64,000 nucleotides of DNA from Gnetum montanum (GCA_015680685.1 MNCI01033474.1:1112009-1176008), one strand, 5' to 3'; counted from the first letter of the stretch, positions 1 through 12,350 are shown. Notes: generated from the letters alone by a model not told the origin. Numbers and translations are program-made.

Positions 1-1408
1 TGTACACTTTGAGAATGTTTGGAAGTTGTTGAAAGTGCATTTCAATTTTATGCAGAGCCTTCAAAGGGGCTACACTATCAATTTGCCTCATTATTTTCTA
101 ATGATGCTATAGAGGAAGAAGAGGGGTAGGCACTCCAGGTTAATTTTAGCCTTATGGCACTCCACTGCTAAGGGCTACTCTGATGTAGGCAGTGTATGAG
201 TGCCAATGACCAAGATGCATTTCACCGATGGTAGTGGACCTTACAAAAGAGTTAGAGGAGTCCGACGAGTAGGGGACTTGATTTAGATCATTTGGCCATG
301 TAGTGAAGTGTTTTGGAGGGAATGCCACTAGGGTACACTTTCCCTTAGAAAGGTAGGAGGGGAAGAGGCTTGTTAAGGTTGGGGGTCGAGCTACTAGGGA
401 CCCTAGGACACATACCAAGGATCTGATTGCTAAGGTGGTGGTGGAGGTGGTTGTGTGGGCCTAGGCAGATGAGTAAGTTCTTTGGGAGACTAGGTTGCAA
501 ACAAGGGAAGAATAGTTTTAGCAACTAGAATGGATGGATTGCTGGCATGTGAAGGAATCCAAGGAGGAAAAAAGATGCAAGGACCTCATGGAAGTGGTGA
601 TGCTGAATGTGCTAGAAGAGGGCTTGAGGTAGAGGATTTGCAAGCAACTTCAAGAGAAGGCATGGTAGCAAGAGGACCAAGAAAGGAAGGACCAGGAGCA
701 CAAGGAGTAGGAGGAGAGGGAAGTAGCCCATATACAACAATCATTGGATCGGGCGCATGAGAATGGAGCACAGACCTGGCTTTGAGAGGGGCAATGCTAC
801 TACATGGTAATGAATATTGGACATAACATGTCCTAGGGGATTTTGAGAAAACATATCCATAAAAGGGGGAAAGAGCTACACCTAGATGGCAAAGGGGATG
901 TAGTGGAGTGCACCAGGAGGGTTGAAGCTTTTAAGGTCATTCAACAGGTGGTAGCTTTTGTTGATACTGAGTTCCATAGGATAATTCTTGATGCTATTAA
1001 CTGCTAGGAGTGGGTTATTTGCTATTGTATGAGCCTAACCTACCACATATAGGGGATGGGCTTAAGCTATTTGTTTTCTCTTAGTTTCTGGTGATTTCTA
1101 TTTCCTTTGCTTGTTGGTTCCTATTGTTGGTAGATTGGTTCTAGGGGTTTCAAGGGGGGAGCTACCATTTTTTATCCTTGGGAGTTGGGTGGTCTTGTTG
1201 GATTTGTTTAGGTGTCCCCACCTCTTATGGTTGGGGAATTTTTGAGAGGGTGGAGAGGAGATTCCTCCCCTCATTTTTTGGGTTTGTGGTTGAGGGATTT
1301 TTGTGGGGGTGGAGAGAGGATGTCTCCCCTCATTTTTGGGGTTGTGTAGATCTCTTGTACTTCCTATTTTGATTAATATAAATGGATTGAATGTTTTTCA
1401 AAAAAAAT
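1..1408 (+). other. Unidentified stretch ending in a LINE-like 3' tail
   Basis: No recognisable protein domain was found in six frames. The right end, about 1,340-1,408, reads as a short T-rich stretch with a TTGTACTTCC-like motif, TTAATATAAA and then an eight-base A run. This resembles the 3' untranslated end of plant L1-type LINEs on the plus strand. Open stretches at 530-760 are Glu/Gly-rich and look like composition effects. The tail is what is seen; its assignment to a LINE is inference. It could instead be a processed transcript or the edge of another element. Confidence 0.3.
1243..1346 (+). repeat. Imperfect tandem duplication
   Basis: Two adjacent copies of a unit of about 66 bp share the core GGGTGGAGAG, then a CTCCCCTCATTTTTGGG-like segment. 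The copies differ by several substitutions, so the duplication is not recent. Confidence 0.5.
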
Positions 1409-1419
1409 AACACTACTAG

Positions 1420-2190
1420 CTTATCTCTATTTTAATCATAATGCCTCAATTCAATTTCATGTCTTTATCAATTTCACACTCTAATTAGAGTATTAATCTT
1501 AGGTATTATAACTATTTGTAGTGAGGGACTTTTTGATCTTGAATTGTCACTTCTATTTCATAAATGTTTATGTTGTTATTGAAATTGCATTTCATATATT
1601 CTACCTTATTTCTACTAATATTTATGCCTTTCAATTTTAAATCATATCTACACTTCTCCATTATTAAAGAAATATTTTCTAGAGTTGTATTCATTAACAT
1701 AATATCATCTACAAATAACATACACTAAGGAATTTCATCTTTTATTTTCTTTATTAATTCATCCTTAATAATATGTATCTTGAATCACTTTAATATATTT
1801 ATTCGGGATGTTTTTTTCACCACAAGGCCCACCAAATTATATCTTTATGTACTCTATCATATGTTTGTCCAAGTCAATGAAGATCATATGTAGATTTTCT
1901 TTGTATGTTTAGAATTTCTCCATTAATTATGATATCAAGCAAATAACCTTTATAGTATATCTTCTTGACATAAATCCAAATTGAGTTTTGGATACTATTG
2001 ATTTAAGTTTAAGACAATGCTCTTGGACTCTCACCCAAAGCTTCATAGTATGGCTCATTAGCTTGATCCATCTATAGTTTACACAATTTTGCATATCTCC
2101 TTTATTTTTGTAAATGGAAATAATAATGCTTTTTCTCCAAATTTTGGGTGTTTCTCCATCCTTCAAAATCTCATTAAATAATCGTACCAA
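1420..2190 (-). pseudogene. RTE-type LINE reverse transcriptase, broken
   Basis: The reverse transcriptase would copy the LINE RNA at the nicked target site. The N-terminal piece (2,190-1,927) keeps the RTE signature IYKNKGDMQNCVNYR followed by KLMSHTMKLW, then QFGFMSRR. The C-terminal piece (1,721-1,512) keeps the catalytic LFVDDIML (F-x-D-D) and INISRNKVEYMKC. Homology continues past a stop to about 1,420 with an EIDKDM motif. The pieces are in different frames, and part of the fingers-palm region between them is lost or degraded. The family assignment is strong; the gene is dead. Confidence 0.8.
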
Positions 2191-2879
2191 TCAAGAAACT
2201 CTTGTATGTCATCATATTTTTGAAGATTCCATAGGAATGTTATCCAGTTGAGTAGCTTTCCTATTTTTTATTTTTGATAAGGCTATCTTTACATTGGAGA
2301 AGGAAAATTCATTAAACAAACCAAAATTTGGCTTTTTTTAATAGATGTCTTCTCTTATAAATTCTTCATTTAATAATTCTTAAAAATAATTTTTCCACCT
2401 ATCTAAAATTTCATTATCTTTACCAGAACTCTTTCATCTACCTCCTTAATGCATTTGACATTATCAATATCATTACATTTATTGTATTTGATTTTTGCAA
2501 ATTTATAAATGGATTTTTTTCCCTTTTCTTTCTTTCTAATTTCTTATATAAGTTATCCAAGGCCTTATCTTTAGCTTTGACTATTGCTATTGTTGCCTTC
2601 TTTTTTTCCATTTTGTATATTAGCCTATTTTCTTAGTTTTTGCTTTTCTATCATTCCTTAAAGCATTTTTTTAGACAACATGTTCCTCTTCATCACTTCA
2701 CCACCATATCTTCTTTGGAATGTATTTTTTGCCTTTTATTTTGCCCAAAATGTTTTTTTTTTTTCAATTTCTTGAATGCAACTTTCAATTTGGTCCTACA
2801 TTAAATTTTCAAAGCAATTCCAATTCTAGGTGACTTGTTGAAGTAATTGTTCTATGAATAAGGTGATGTTTTCTTACTT

Positions 2880-3690
2880 CAAATTCCACTATTTTATGCA
2901 TTTATTCTAAGTTCTTACGCTATCTTTGAAACTCTATATAGTTAAATCCATGACTATTAGTCCATATTAGGTTGCAAGACACTCTTCAAATATGACTTTA
3001 CAATCTTTACACACAACATTATCTCTTTCATGTAGTAAGAAATAATCAATTGGTGTTTTATCTATACTACTCTTACATGTAGTGAAATGTTTTGTCCTCT
3101 TCTAGAAATAAGTATTTGCAATTACAAGATCATGAGATTTTTAAATTGCAATAGTGAATCTTCCATATTATTGCACTCTTCAAATTCACATCCTCCATGA
3201 ATCCTGTCATATCCCATTCTTATAGATCCTACATTACCATTAAAATCTCCTTCACTAAATATGTTTTCTTATAGGGAAATTTCTTGAAGAACTGGATCCA
3301 TAAAATTTCAAAAATCTTACTTGATGCAGTTTTCTAGGCCAATTTGTGATGTATAGTAGATAATGTTGATGATATAATTTTCAAGTACAAGTTTGATGCC
3401 CATAAGACAATTTCCATAATAGTATACCACTTTATCTTTGATAGATTCATCAACAATCATGGCCACTTTATCTTCGATAGATTCATGAACAATGATGGCT
3501 ACTCCATTTCAACGATCTTCTTTTCTTGAATAGAAAGATTTGTAAGCCTCACCTAAATCTTAAACTTTCTCCCATTTCCATCTTTTTTCTTGGAGGTAGG
3601 CAATGCTGATTCTTCCTCCTTTCATGGAGTCAACAATTTCAAAGGCATTTTTATTAATAGTGCCAATGTTCCAAGTTGCTATTTGAAACA
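2880..3690 (-). pseudogene. RTE-type LINE endonuclease and linker, broken
   Basis: On the minus strand near 3,690 the sequence reads ATWNIGTINKNAFEIVDSMK, then AYLQEKRW. This matches the N-terminal apurinic-endonuclease-like domain (TWNVGT...LQETRW) of RTE-clade LINEs. The E of the QEKRW motif is the conserved metal-binding glutamate of that fold. The downstream linker also matches, but frameshifts and stops break the frame. Confidence 0.75.
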
Positions 3691-3990
3691 TATGTCATTG
3701 AACTTGCTTTATTACCCACACTTGTTAATGTGGAAGGCTTTATCCACTTTCCACAACATCCAAGTGTGTTGCATGTTGCTTTTGGAAGACACCCTAACAA
3801 GCCCTTACCTATTTTCGATAGCAATTGGGCCTTATAACTCTTGTGCGCATCACATATAGAGAATGCTCTAGCGTCTGCAAAATCTAAAAACAAACTCATC
3901 TATGAGATTTAGCATGCTTTTACAGCTACCAACCTAATACTAACCCTTCTCTTTTCATATCCAAGCTTGAGATGGGCCTTAACTAAGTTG

Positions 3991-4870
3991 CACAAAAGTC
4001 CCATGCTACTCTATATAAGTCTTCAAGTATCATTGCTAGCATCCTACATCAATTTTGCTAGGAAAAATTGCATATTTTTAAGAATTGAGGAAGAGGGAAT
4101 TAAAATAGAGTATTAATAGATATGAATGGATGACAATGTGTTAACCATCGCTAACTTAGTAGTGAAAACTCTTGAGAATTCTTTGTTGTAATCTAGAGTA
4201 CATGTGACCATATTTCTTTTGTCAAGGCGAAAAGAAATAGCAAACTAGTTTAAATGTATAATGTGAAGCAATCTAATTCTAAGAAATTTGTTAAAGAACA
4301 TTTTCTTTTACAATATTGAATATGGGGACTCTAGTGCTTTTATCCCAATTCATTACCTGCACAATATTTCTAAAAAATAAAGATGACATTGGAAACATAA
4401 TTTGTGCAAGAAAAAGCATCATCTGCATGTAAGTATAAGAATAAGCTATTGGGACAATTGAGTATAAGAATTCCTGCCCGTATAGGGTAGAACTAACCTC
4501 TTAAAAATCTGAAACAATAAACTTACCTCACAATGATTTCTGGGTTTCTCAAACACATTTATACGCTTATCCTCAGTTGCCAATCTGCTGAGAAAGTGCT
4601 GATATAAGACTTGTGAGTAGGTTGTTTATTATTTCATTCGAGCGAGCCAGCACGTTATCAAAATTCTCGCTGCCCGATACCTCATCGACAATTCTTTATA
4701 CATACTCGACATGGGAAGCAACGGTCTCTTTAATTACTACAGCGATGGGATCTTCCACAAGATATGAAGATATCCTTGTTTCGTCATGAAAAGCCGAGCT
4801 ACAGGTATAGTGGAACAAATTTATATTAATAGAACCCAAACTCGTCCATTATTAATTGCTCTTGCAATAG
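3991..4870. other. No feature recognised
   Basis: AT-rich sequence without a convincing ORF, repeat or RNA gene. A promoter or old element remnant cannot be excluded. Confidence 0.4.
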
Positions 4871-4880
4871 TGCTAATCAC

Positions 4881-4942
4881 GGGGAAATTGACTTTGCAAC
4901 GTTACATGACCGGGGAAATTGACTTTGCAACGTTACATGACC
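4881..4942 (+). repeat. Perfect 31-bp tandem duplication
   Basis: The unit beginning GGGGAAATTGACTTTGC occurs at 4,881-4,911 and again at 4,912-4,942 without a mismatch, so the duplication is recent or maintained. Confidence 0.9.
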
Positions 4943-4944
4943 GG

Positions 4945-5026
4945 CAAACCATAAACTGATCCACATCGGTAATGTGGCAAATGTCGGCAAACCATAAACT
5001 GATCCACAAACCATAAACTGATCCAC
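4945..5026 (+). repeat. Three copies of a 20-bp repeat
   Basis: CAAACCATAAACTGATCCAC starts at 4,945, 4,988 and 5,007. The last two share one base. The flanking ATNNNTAATGTGGCA is also repeated. This lies directly after the 31-bp duplication, so the site has suffered repeated slippage or unequal exchange. Confidence 0.85.
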
Positions 5027-5055
5027 ATCTATAATGTGGCAGATGCATGGCAGAT

Positions 5056-6977
5056 CAGGTATTCATGGCATACATATATGGTCATACTAAGTGTTCTACC
5101 TTGAAAAAATTTTAAGTATATTTGAAATAGATATAAAATTTGTAAAATTAAGGAATCCAACATTCAACCTTGCATTTATTGTTGCAATTGCGTACCATTG
5201 TTCTACACAAGTTAGTTCACACCAAATATTTTTTGTATTATGTAAACATGTGTCTATGGGTTCCACTTGCGAACAGGCAGGAGTGGGACCAAGGACACAC
5301 ATAAACGTGGTTAAGATGATCATGAAATGTACATGAATGGGTTATGAAGTAACCCATGAACCGGTATGGATTGGTTTATGGTTTTCCCTCTTGAACCACC
5401 CTTGGCATTAGTCTTTTAGAATTTTACATGTTATGTATTTTGTCAAAGGATGACATCTGTCGTTGAAATTTGGACAAGGTTTGTAATTAATGATGGTGAC
5501 TTGTTAGGCAAGCTTGCTTTTTGAAACCCTCGTTTTGACGATCGTAATAGTACTCTGATCGAATTCAATTCCTTTTGCAGGGTGAGAAAAACAAATATCA
5601 CAGAAAATACATTGATTTTCTACGAAGATCTGAGGTATCTAAAAATGACGTTGAAAATTTCAATGGATTTTTTCCCCTTGTCTCTCCGCCTCCCTTTTGT
5701 GTTCTTGGATCTCGCGTTTTCTATGATCAGAAATTAAAAGATATATATTTTTTAATAAAATATTTGGAGTGATGCAATACATGACAAACAAGTTGGTGAT
5801 TTAATGGTGGTTGCCAATGAAAACTGGTTTAGCCTTCGTCATTTCTTTCATAAAGATTTGTAACTCAAGAGGATTCTGATTTTGCTGATATTTATCATCT
5901 GGAGCCTATGTCATTGGGAACTACTTATAAAAATTATTTGAGTTTAGACGCTGCTCACTCTCAAACTGCCTGCCCCTTCCTCTCTATGTTATGAGTATTA
6001 TGTCGCCTTTATTTCTTAGGTTATACTTACAGTCAAATTGTTTGGGTACGACACTTTGATCTCTTATATATATATATTGGATTTTAGACACAATATCATG
6101 TTACCTACATATCTTAAAATATACTTACAAATCAAATTGTTTTGGGTTCCAATAAGACAGTGCCCTCTTTCCATGTTCCCCTAACTATGTTTTACTTTAG
6201 GCACTCCCTTCCCTATGTTATTTTTTATGTACTGACAAACCAAATTGTTCTAAGTTCTAATATCACAGCCTGCTCTCCCCTGTGATTTTAGTACGTCGTT
6301 TTGGGTATGGTTACAATGAAATTATTTTGGATCTTAACACCCTTCTCCCCGGGTACATCATGATGCTTCTTGAGAATGCTTATTGCACATTGTGGCAATA
6401 GGCATCTTCCTCATGCAATAAACGGTAAATGTCTCTAATTAATATAAAAAGGGATTCGTTGTAAATATCTTTAATTAATATAAATAAAGATTCGGTTATC
6501 CTGCATGATATGATGTTTGGAAAACGATGGGCTGGCATTTTGCATATGTTAATACAGTGAACATAAGACGATGCTTTTATTGAAACCATGCTGCCGACGT
6601 AACAGAAACTATGAAAGTCAACAACAACAAAAAAAGCTGTTACGTCAAATGACTGGTAGCAGACATTAAACAAAGCAAGCTTGCCAGTGCTGCCAGTATT
6701 GGGATTGGGAGCCCAATGAGTCATTATTGTTATACAAAAGCATATGCTTTGATCAGTGATCCATGACATAAAGCATGATCATGGTGTGGATTTGACTCTT
6801 GACCAGATCAAGCCAAGAATCAGACAATTAAGACCATGCATAAGAGACGGGAAAACTGCAACTACACACAGATGTTCTGGTTACTTTGCTGCTTAAGCAT
6901 TCAAAGCATGGCCAATTTCCATAACTGAACCTGGGCTCACCTTTATCAGGGAAATTCAGATTTCAGAAAGATTATTG
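5056..6977. other. Gene-flanking region, no coding feature recognised
   Basis: This is the region upstream of the GDSL gene. An open stretch at 5,575-5,772 follows a pyrimidine-rich TTTTGCAG, as a 3' splice site would, but its translation resembles no family I know. A (TA)n run lies near 6,064-6,076. An imperfect duplication of about 50 bp containing TTTAATTAATATAAA lies near 6,428-6,493. No confident TATA box was found just before 6,978. Confidence 0.35.
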
Positions 6978-8902
6978 ATGGAAACCTTGCAGAGAAATGT
7001 GTCTTTGATGCTGATTTTGATATGGTTGTTTCAAGTGCAGATGATGGCCCTCGCAAATTCATTCAGCCACGGCAAGACCGTGCAGGCCTTGTTTATCTTT
7101 GGAGATTCACTGCTTGATGTGGGAAATAACATCTATCTCCCAAAATCAAAATTTAAGGTTAACTATTATCCATATGGCATTGATTTCCCCAACTCTAAGC
7201 CCACAGGCAGATATTGCAATGGCAGGAACTATGCAGATTTTCTTGGTAATTTAATTTCTCATTATGATATCATGTTAATTAATTAAATCTCTCTGCATTT
7301 TGTATTTTGAGCTAGGGTTCTTAGATGGGTTGTATTTGTTGTCTTGTAAATGCTAATGCAGCTGAGAAACTGCATCTTGGAAGCCTGTCTCCACCACCAT
7401 ATCTCTCGATTCGTGTCAGTCACTCTCTAAAGAACTTTACTGGTGTGAATTTCGCATCAAGTGCAGCAGGAATTCTAAACCAAACAAATGGTGGCCCGGT
7501 ATAAGTAGGAGGATACTAGGCATCGGTGCACGAATTTAATGTAGATTGGTTGTCAAAAATATTTCAAGATTTTATAAATTCATAATGATTATATGATGAT
7601 GTGATACTGACCCACAAATTCGGAAAAGGAACAGATTCATAGAATTTTAGCTGGGTTTTATGATTACAGGAGTTGCAATACCATTTTATTATGTATCAGT
7701 TTCATGGGTGACATGTTGACATGAATTATTGTTTCAACAGTGGTATTATATTGTCTACTGAAATATGAAATCCGGCGATTTAGAGATGCGGATGTTTATT
7801 TTTATTTCTGTTATGTTGAGCAGACCCAATGCATTCCACTGAGCCAGCAAGTGAAGTACTTCATAAAATTCCGCCAAACTCTGGTTAAAATATTCGGCAA
7901 GAAACACACTGCACATCTTCTAACAAGAAAGTCTGTATTTGTGTTCAGTATGGGAACCAACGATGTCCTAAACTGTCCCCAGAAACAGAATTCTAAAAAG
8001 TATATACATCTCCTTATTTCATCCTTGGAGACTCAGTTACAGGTAAAGATTAAAAGTGAAACTGATATTTTATTACCTTCATGGATCCTTTGGCTCTACT
8101 GGACACTAGATACATGCTATGAATTTTTCCATCATTAAGAAAATTACCGAGTGTTCTTGTTTATATTTGAAACAAATCAGCCAAATTTGTAACTGTATTA
8201 ACTTATTTATGTCTAAATATCTAATGTGCTCACAACCTGGGACATCCATTTTAGTAGTATCACTATTTGAAATTTTGAATAAAACTGCAGAAATTGTATC
8301 ATGTGGGAGCAAGAAAACTTGTGTATCTAAATGTCGGAAAGTTCGGTTGTGTTCCCTCACAAAGGATTAATCAAAGTGATTCAAGCTGTGACCAGAAAAC
8401 AGACAAATTGGCAGTGGATTTCAACGAAGGACTGCAATCTCTATTCTGGAACATGAGCAGTGTCTTTCCAGGCTTCAGTTATGGGATAGGCAACTCTTAT
8501 GAATTGTTTTCTAGATACATCAAATATTACAAGTCATATGGTTAGTTTTCTCCTACTTCATTTTCAATGATCATCAGCAGATTCATTGTGCCAACTGCCA
8601 TATATGAGATTTTGTTCTTTTCTTATATTTTATCTTTAAGAGAGATTTTGATTTGTTCAAAGTATTTGACAGGTTTCAAAAATGCAGTGGATGCATGCTG
8701 TGGTGGAGGAAAACTTAATGCTCAGGTATTTTGTATGCCCAATGCTTCTTTCTGCAAAAACAGAGAAGAGTATCTGTTTTGGGATCCATACCATCCAACC
8801 CAAAAATGGAATGAAATGCTTATAAAAAATTTCTTTTATGGACCTCCTTCTGTTATCTACCCGGTCAATATTGCATCCCTGGTTGCAATTGCATCACCAT
8901 GA
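6978..8902 (+). CDS. GDSL esterase/lipase, five exons, intact
   Basis: Plant GDSL (SGNH) hydrolases are usually secreted serine esterases acting on lipid, cutin or acyl esters; the substrate here cannot be read from sequence. Exons are 6,978-7,245, 7,362-7,498, 7,824-8,042, 8,291-8,540 and 8,673-8,902. All introns are GT-AG with matching phases (1, 0, 0, 1), giving 367 codons plus stop, the usual family length. The N-terminus has a hydrophobic signal peptide (about residues 8-27). Block I is FIFGDSLLDVGNN with the nucleophile Ser. Block II reads VNFASSAAGIL, with SA where GG is usual. Block III is SMGTND. Block V is FWDPYHPT with the catalytic Asp and His. A TTG codon lies just before the ATG; I chose the ATG. 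The flanks are transposon-derived. Function as an esterase is likely; the exact role is unknown. Confidence 0.93.
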
Positions 8903-9985
8903 AAGTCAAAATGAAATGTTAGACCATGGTTTAATCATGAACAAAATAGCAATTATGATGTCGTTGTGCACTTTATTCCCTTGTCTCTCTTGTCAATTTC
9001 GTGACATGTCCCACATAGTCTCCTATCTATAAATGCTATACCTTGTAACGTTCACATTCTGAAACAGCTGACAATTCACTATTTGTTTGAAAAAAGTATT
9101 CCTGCATATCTTTGGATGGCCAGTGAATTTATTAGACCATAAATCTCTTAAATAGTTTTGGCCATAAAAAGAAAAGTCAAAATCATAGTAGGTACATTAG
9201 GTATTTTGGGTAAAGGAATGATGATATTAGGTAGATTTCCCCTAAAGTCAGTTGTATTTTATTTGAAACACTTTGGTTTTTCAATGATTTCTTTTCTGTA
9301 ATGGACAGGAAGAGGAACATCATCACAGGCACGCGTAGTTGAAATTCCTGAACTTTTTACCATTTTAAACATTCCCATAATCATGAGGTTCTTCTGTGTT
9401 CCCTGGAATTTCATAAAAAATCTAAGATCTGACTTACCATGATTGCCAAGTGTTAGTTTATCAATGCAATTGAAATTCTTTATATCGACACCTTTGTTAG
9501 TATACCATCATGGATCTTCAACCATAAGTGACAGATATTAAGGCAATCATTGATCACTGATAAAAGTGCGCGTTTCTACAGTTCCGGAATTGGCTCCTTG
9601 GGAAACTAAGAAACTTCGCTGATGTTGTAACTAAATTTTGCATCCGGTCAGGTATTAACTATACACATGGGTCCTGCTTGTATGTTCATTGTATTAGTCC
9701 ATTTCCTGTGCAAAAACGCACCAGATTAATGTCAACTATCCACGGTATCCAATTCTAAGCTTCAGGAACTAATTGGTAGATAGTTTGTATCTCCCATTAA
9801 TCACAGCTCCGGAGTCCGGAGTCCGGGCCGCAATGGATTTGAATTCGATCTCACTGCACCGCATTATTTTTCAGGGTAATATCCTTACCTGAATATGCTG
9901 TTAGTTGCTTAGGTTTACTCAAATTGGGTAATTAAGAGTAATTAAGGGCTTTTACTTAAATCAAAGCTCAAAACTAAGCATAAAT
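8903..9985. other. Downstream intergenic region, nothing recognised
   Basis: The 3' flank of the GDSL gene, AT-rich. No clear AATAAA-type signal and no coding region was found. A CTCCGGAGTCCGGAGTCCGG short repeat lies near 9,808. Confidence 0.4.
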
Positions 9986-9989
9986 ATAA

Positions 9990-10170
9990 ATTCTGTTTTT
10001 AAGGGGTGACTGTGGAAATAGGGGTGTTGGAATTCAAAATAAGTGAAACATAGGTACACTTAAGATATATACTTCAATTAAAATTTTATATAGCTCAACA
10101 TTGCCCATGAATCAAACCCATGACATGGAGCTTTCAAGCCAAGAATCTTACCACTAGGCTAACACCTCAT
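9990..10170 (-). mobile_element. tRNA-derived SINE
   Basis: Read on the minus strand, the head has an RNA polymerase III A box TTAGCCTAGTGGTAAG (10,162-10,147) and a B box GGTTTGATTCA (10,118-10,108), about 40 bases apart as in a tRNA. The head begins near 10,168 as AGGTGTTAGCC. The cloverleaf is not intact enough for a working tRNA, and unrelated AT-rich sequence follows the B box, as expected for a SINE body. The 3' end is only approximate. Confidence 0.6.
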
Positions 10171-11755
10171 TGTTTGAATTGTCAAAATAGAATAAAATGT
10201 ACCTTGAGAGTTCTCATAATGCTATTGTTATTGGAGTGTGTGAAAACTTGAATTTTTTCAACGTTAGAGGTTATCACTAAAAATCACTCAAATCAATGCA
10301 TATGGATATGATATTATTACTTACTATTGGAGGATTGAGAAAAATTGATAAACTCTAGCAAAAATAAGTCATATCATGAGAGCTCACATTGAGCAATAAA
10401 GATCCATATCTTTGTTATCAAAATTTAAAAAGAGGATATCATAAGAGATCACATCAGGTGATGAAAATTGATATGGTTTAAACATAATTGTTTGAAGTTG
10501 TTAGAATCGATACCATACAAAATTTGAAGAATTTAATTATCTAAAAATGTGATATTAATGAATTTGAAGCCATTTCATTTAAAATTTAAGCTAGATCTAT
10601 AGTAAATGTTGAGAGGATGTTGGATCTAATAGCTATTTATTAAAAAGGCTAGAAATTTGAAGTGGATGTAACGAATTAGAGGCAAATCACTTGAAATCAA
10701 GTAAAATTGTACAAATGCAAGTTTGAATGTTGAAATCTTTGATAGATCTATTTCATGAATTTAGTATTAAATTTTGTGATTGAGAAACCACAAGGTCCGA
10801 AAAGTTCGATATGGAAACTTGGAAGATAGGTAAATTATGTTAACTTAAATCTATACAAGATTGTTGATATTTTAATCTTACACTAAGCTCATATTTATCA
10901 CTAGGTTAGTGTTAGGTATTAGAAGTATACTGGTAAAGTATAAGGCATAGTGAGAGATGTATAACCCCATAGATATGTCAAACTCTATGATGTGTGTGTT
11001 GTGTATTCTAAAAATGAAAACTACACACACATGCATATATAAATAAAAGTAAATCATCATGTCAATTAATGGAATGGACATGAAAATTAGTTAATAGTTC
11101 ATTAATAACTTTTTTGAAGAAATAATTTATTTGTTAATTATAATATAATAAACATCAGTGTGATGATGTTAATATAAACTTACACTATTATAAAATATAA
11201 ACCTTATTTTGCATGTTGAGTTTGGTAGGATATATCAAATTCTTAATACCACCTCTCAAGCTTAACATTCAAGATTACAATATACTTTACTATCTAAGTA
11301 ACTAGTCCATGATGTTAAAGAAAGTAATTAATAAACAAAGTAAATCACTTTAGCTTTCTCAACTACACAACATAAGTCAAGAATTTTATTCACTACAAAT
11401 AGTTATGGAGTAATAAGCTCTAACAAAATTCTTTAAAAAAGCCATTTCAAATGAGCATCAATTTGGCTTTAAAAAATACACCATTCTTAATTAGTAAAGT
11501 AATAATTAGAAGAATAGAATGACTATGAGCAATTCCTTTCTTGAAAACCATGTTATAAATTATTTTGGCCTTAAAGTCCTTTTGAAATGTAAGAAAAAGT
11601 TACTAGAGATATTAGGGATGCAATCTCTTTCACAAAATATTATAACATAAAGATAATATGTACCAATAGAAAAGAAAATATGCTTGTTATGAAAAAGAAG
11701 TAAATCTATAACTTCACTATCAATTATAGAGGTATATTAGAGAAATAAATAATTA
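10171..11755. other. AT-rich region, nothing recognised
   Basis: No ORF or domain could be supported. Parts of 10,240-10,740 loosely resemble 13,060-13,560 (the theme ATCACT..A..CACTTGAATCGATG). The two could be distant copies of one repeat, but the similarity is weak by eye. Confidence 0.3.
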
Positions 11756-11759
11756 GACA

Positions 11760-12350
11760 AGAATATTATTAATACACATGCCATTATTTAAGAAATGAGA
11801 AACTCAAATACTTTCTAGGAATTGAAGTAAACCATGATAAGGAGGAAATGAAGATTCATCAAACTAAATACGAAAATTCCATCAATGAAAAATTCAACCT
11901 ATAGAATAAGAAGCTAGCCACTTGTTCTTTGCCATATAGTTTAAAATTAACCAACAAAGATACTACTCCTCTCATAGATGAAACCATGTAGATAACCATG
12001 ATTGGATCACTTGCATTCTTTGCCACACTAGATCAAATTTAGAATATGCAACATCATACTTACCCAGATTCATGAAAGAGGAAAGACAATCTCACATGTA
12101 AGCACTTATGCATCTTCTCAAGTATGTAAAAAGAACTTGCAACTTTGGGATTTAATTTAGTAAAGGAGATAATAAGCTTCATGCATATTCAAAATGTTGA
12201 TTGGGTAGCAGACAATGATGATAGAAAATCCACATCAGAAGCTCTCATTATGCATGAAAAAAATCCATGCATTTATTAAATTATCAAAAATGCTAGTTGA
12301 TGGCTCTCACTTTAATTTAGAATTTTTGTTCTTCACCAAGGATTTTGAAG
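11760..12350 (+). pseudogene. Ty1/copia RT/RNase H remnant
   Basis: Plus-strand frames, with shifts, spell the C-terminal part of a copia polyprotein. The fragments are YFLGIEV, then IHQTKYE, a degenerate IGSLAFFAT (usually IGSLMYL.ATRPD), and WVADNDDRKSTS, which matches the copia RNase H motif DWAGD.DDRKSTSG. Frames are broken and no LTR was identified nearby. Confidence 0.65.

Larger units (their letters stand above)
1415..3990 (-). mobile_element. Decayed RTE-clade LINE (non-LTR retrotransposon)
   Basis: Read on the minus strand, an apurinic endonuclease-like start (about 3,690) is followed by a connecting region and a reverse transcriptase (about 2,190-1,420), the order expected for a LINE. 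The connecting region near 3,160-2,880 keeps fragments such as TPIDYFLL and CKDCKVI, which match the endonuclease-RT linker of plant RTE elements. Many stops and frameshifts interrupt it. The span of about 2.6 kb is a little short for the clade, so one or both ends are probably lost. Confidence 0.8.

Noticed and set aside
530-760. Glu/Gly-rich open frame near the left end
   Set aside because: Low-complexity purine-rich DNA keeps it open; no domain and no conserved neighbour.
3590-3899. Open frames on both strands near 3.6-3.9 kb
   Set aside because: They overlap the broken endonuclease of the RTE LINE in other frames.
6380-6769. 129-residue open frame on the minus strand upstream of the GDSL gene
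   Set aside because: It contains an internal duplication (ESLFILI twice) that comes from a DNA tandem repeat, and the rest resembles no family.
10100-10170. Functional tRNA gene
   Set aside because: A and B boxes are present but acceptor and anticodon stems do not pair convincingly; a SINE head explains it better.
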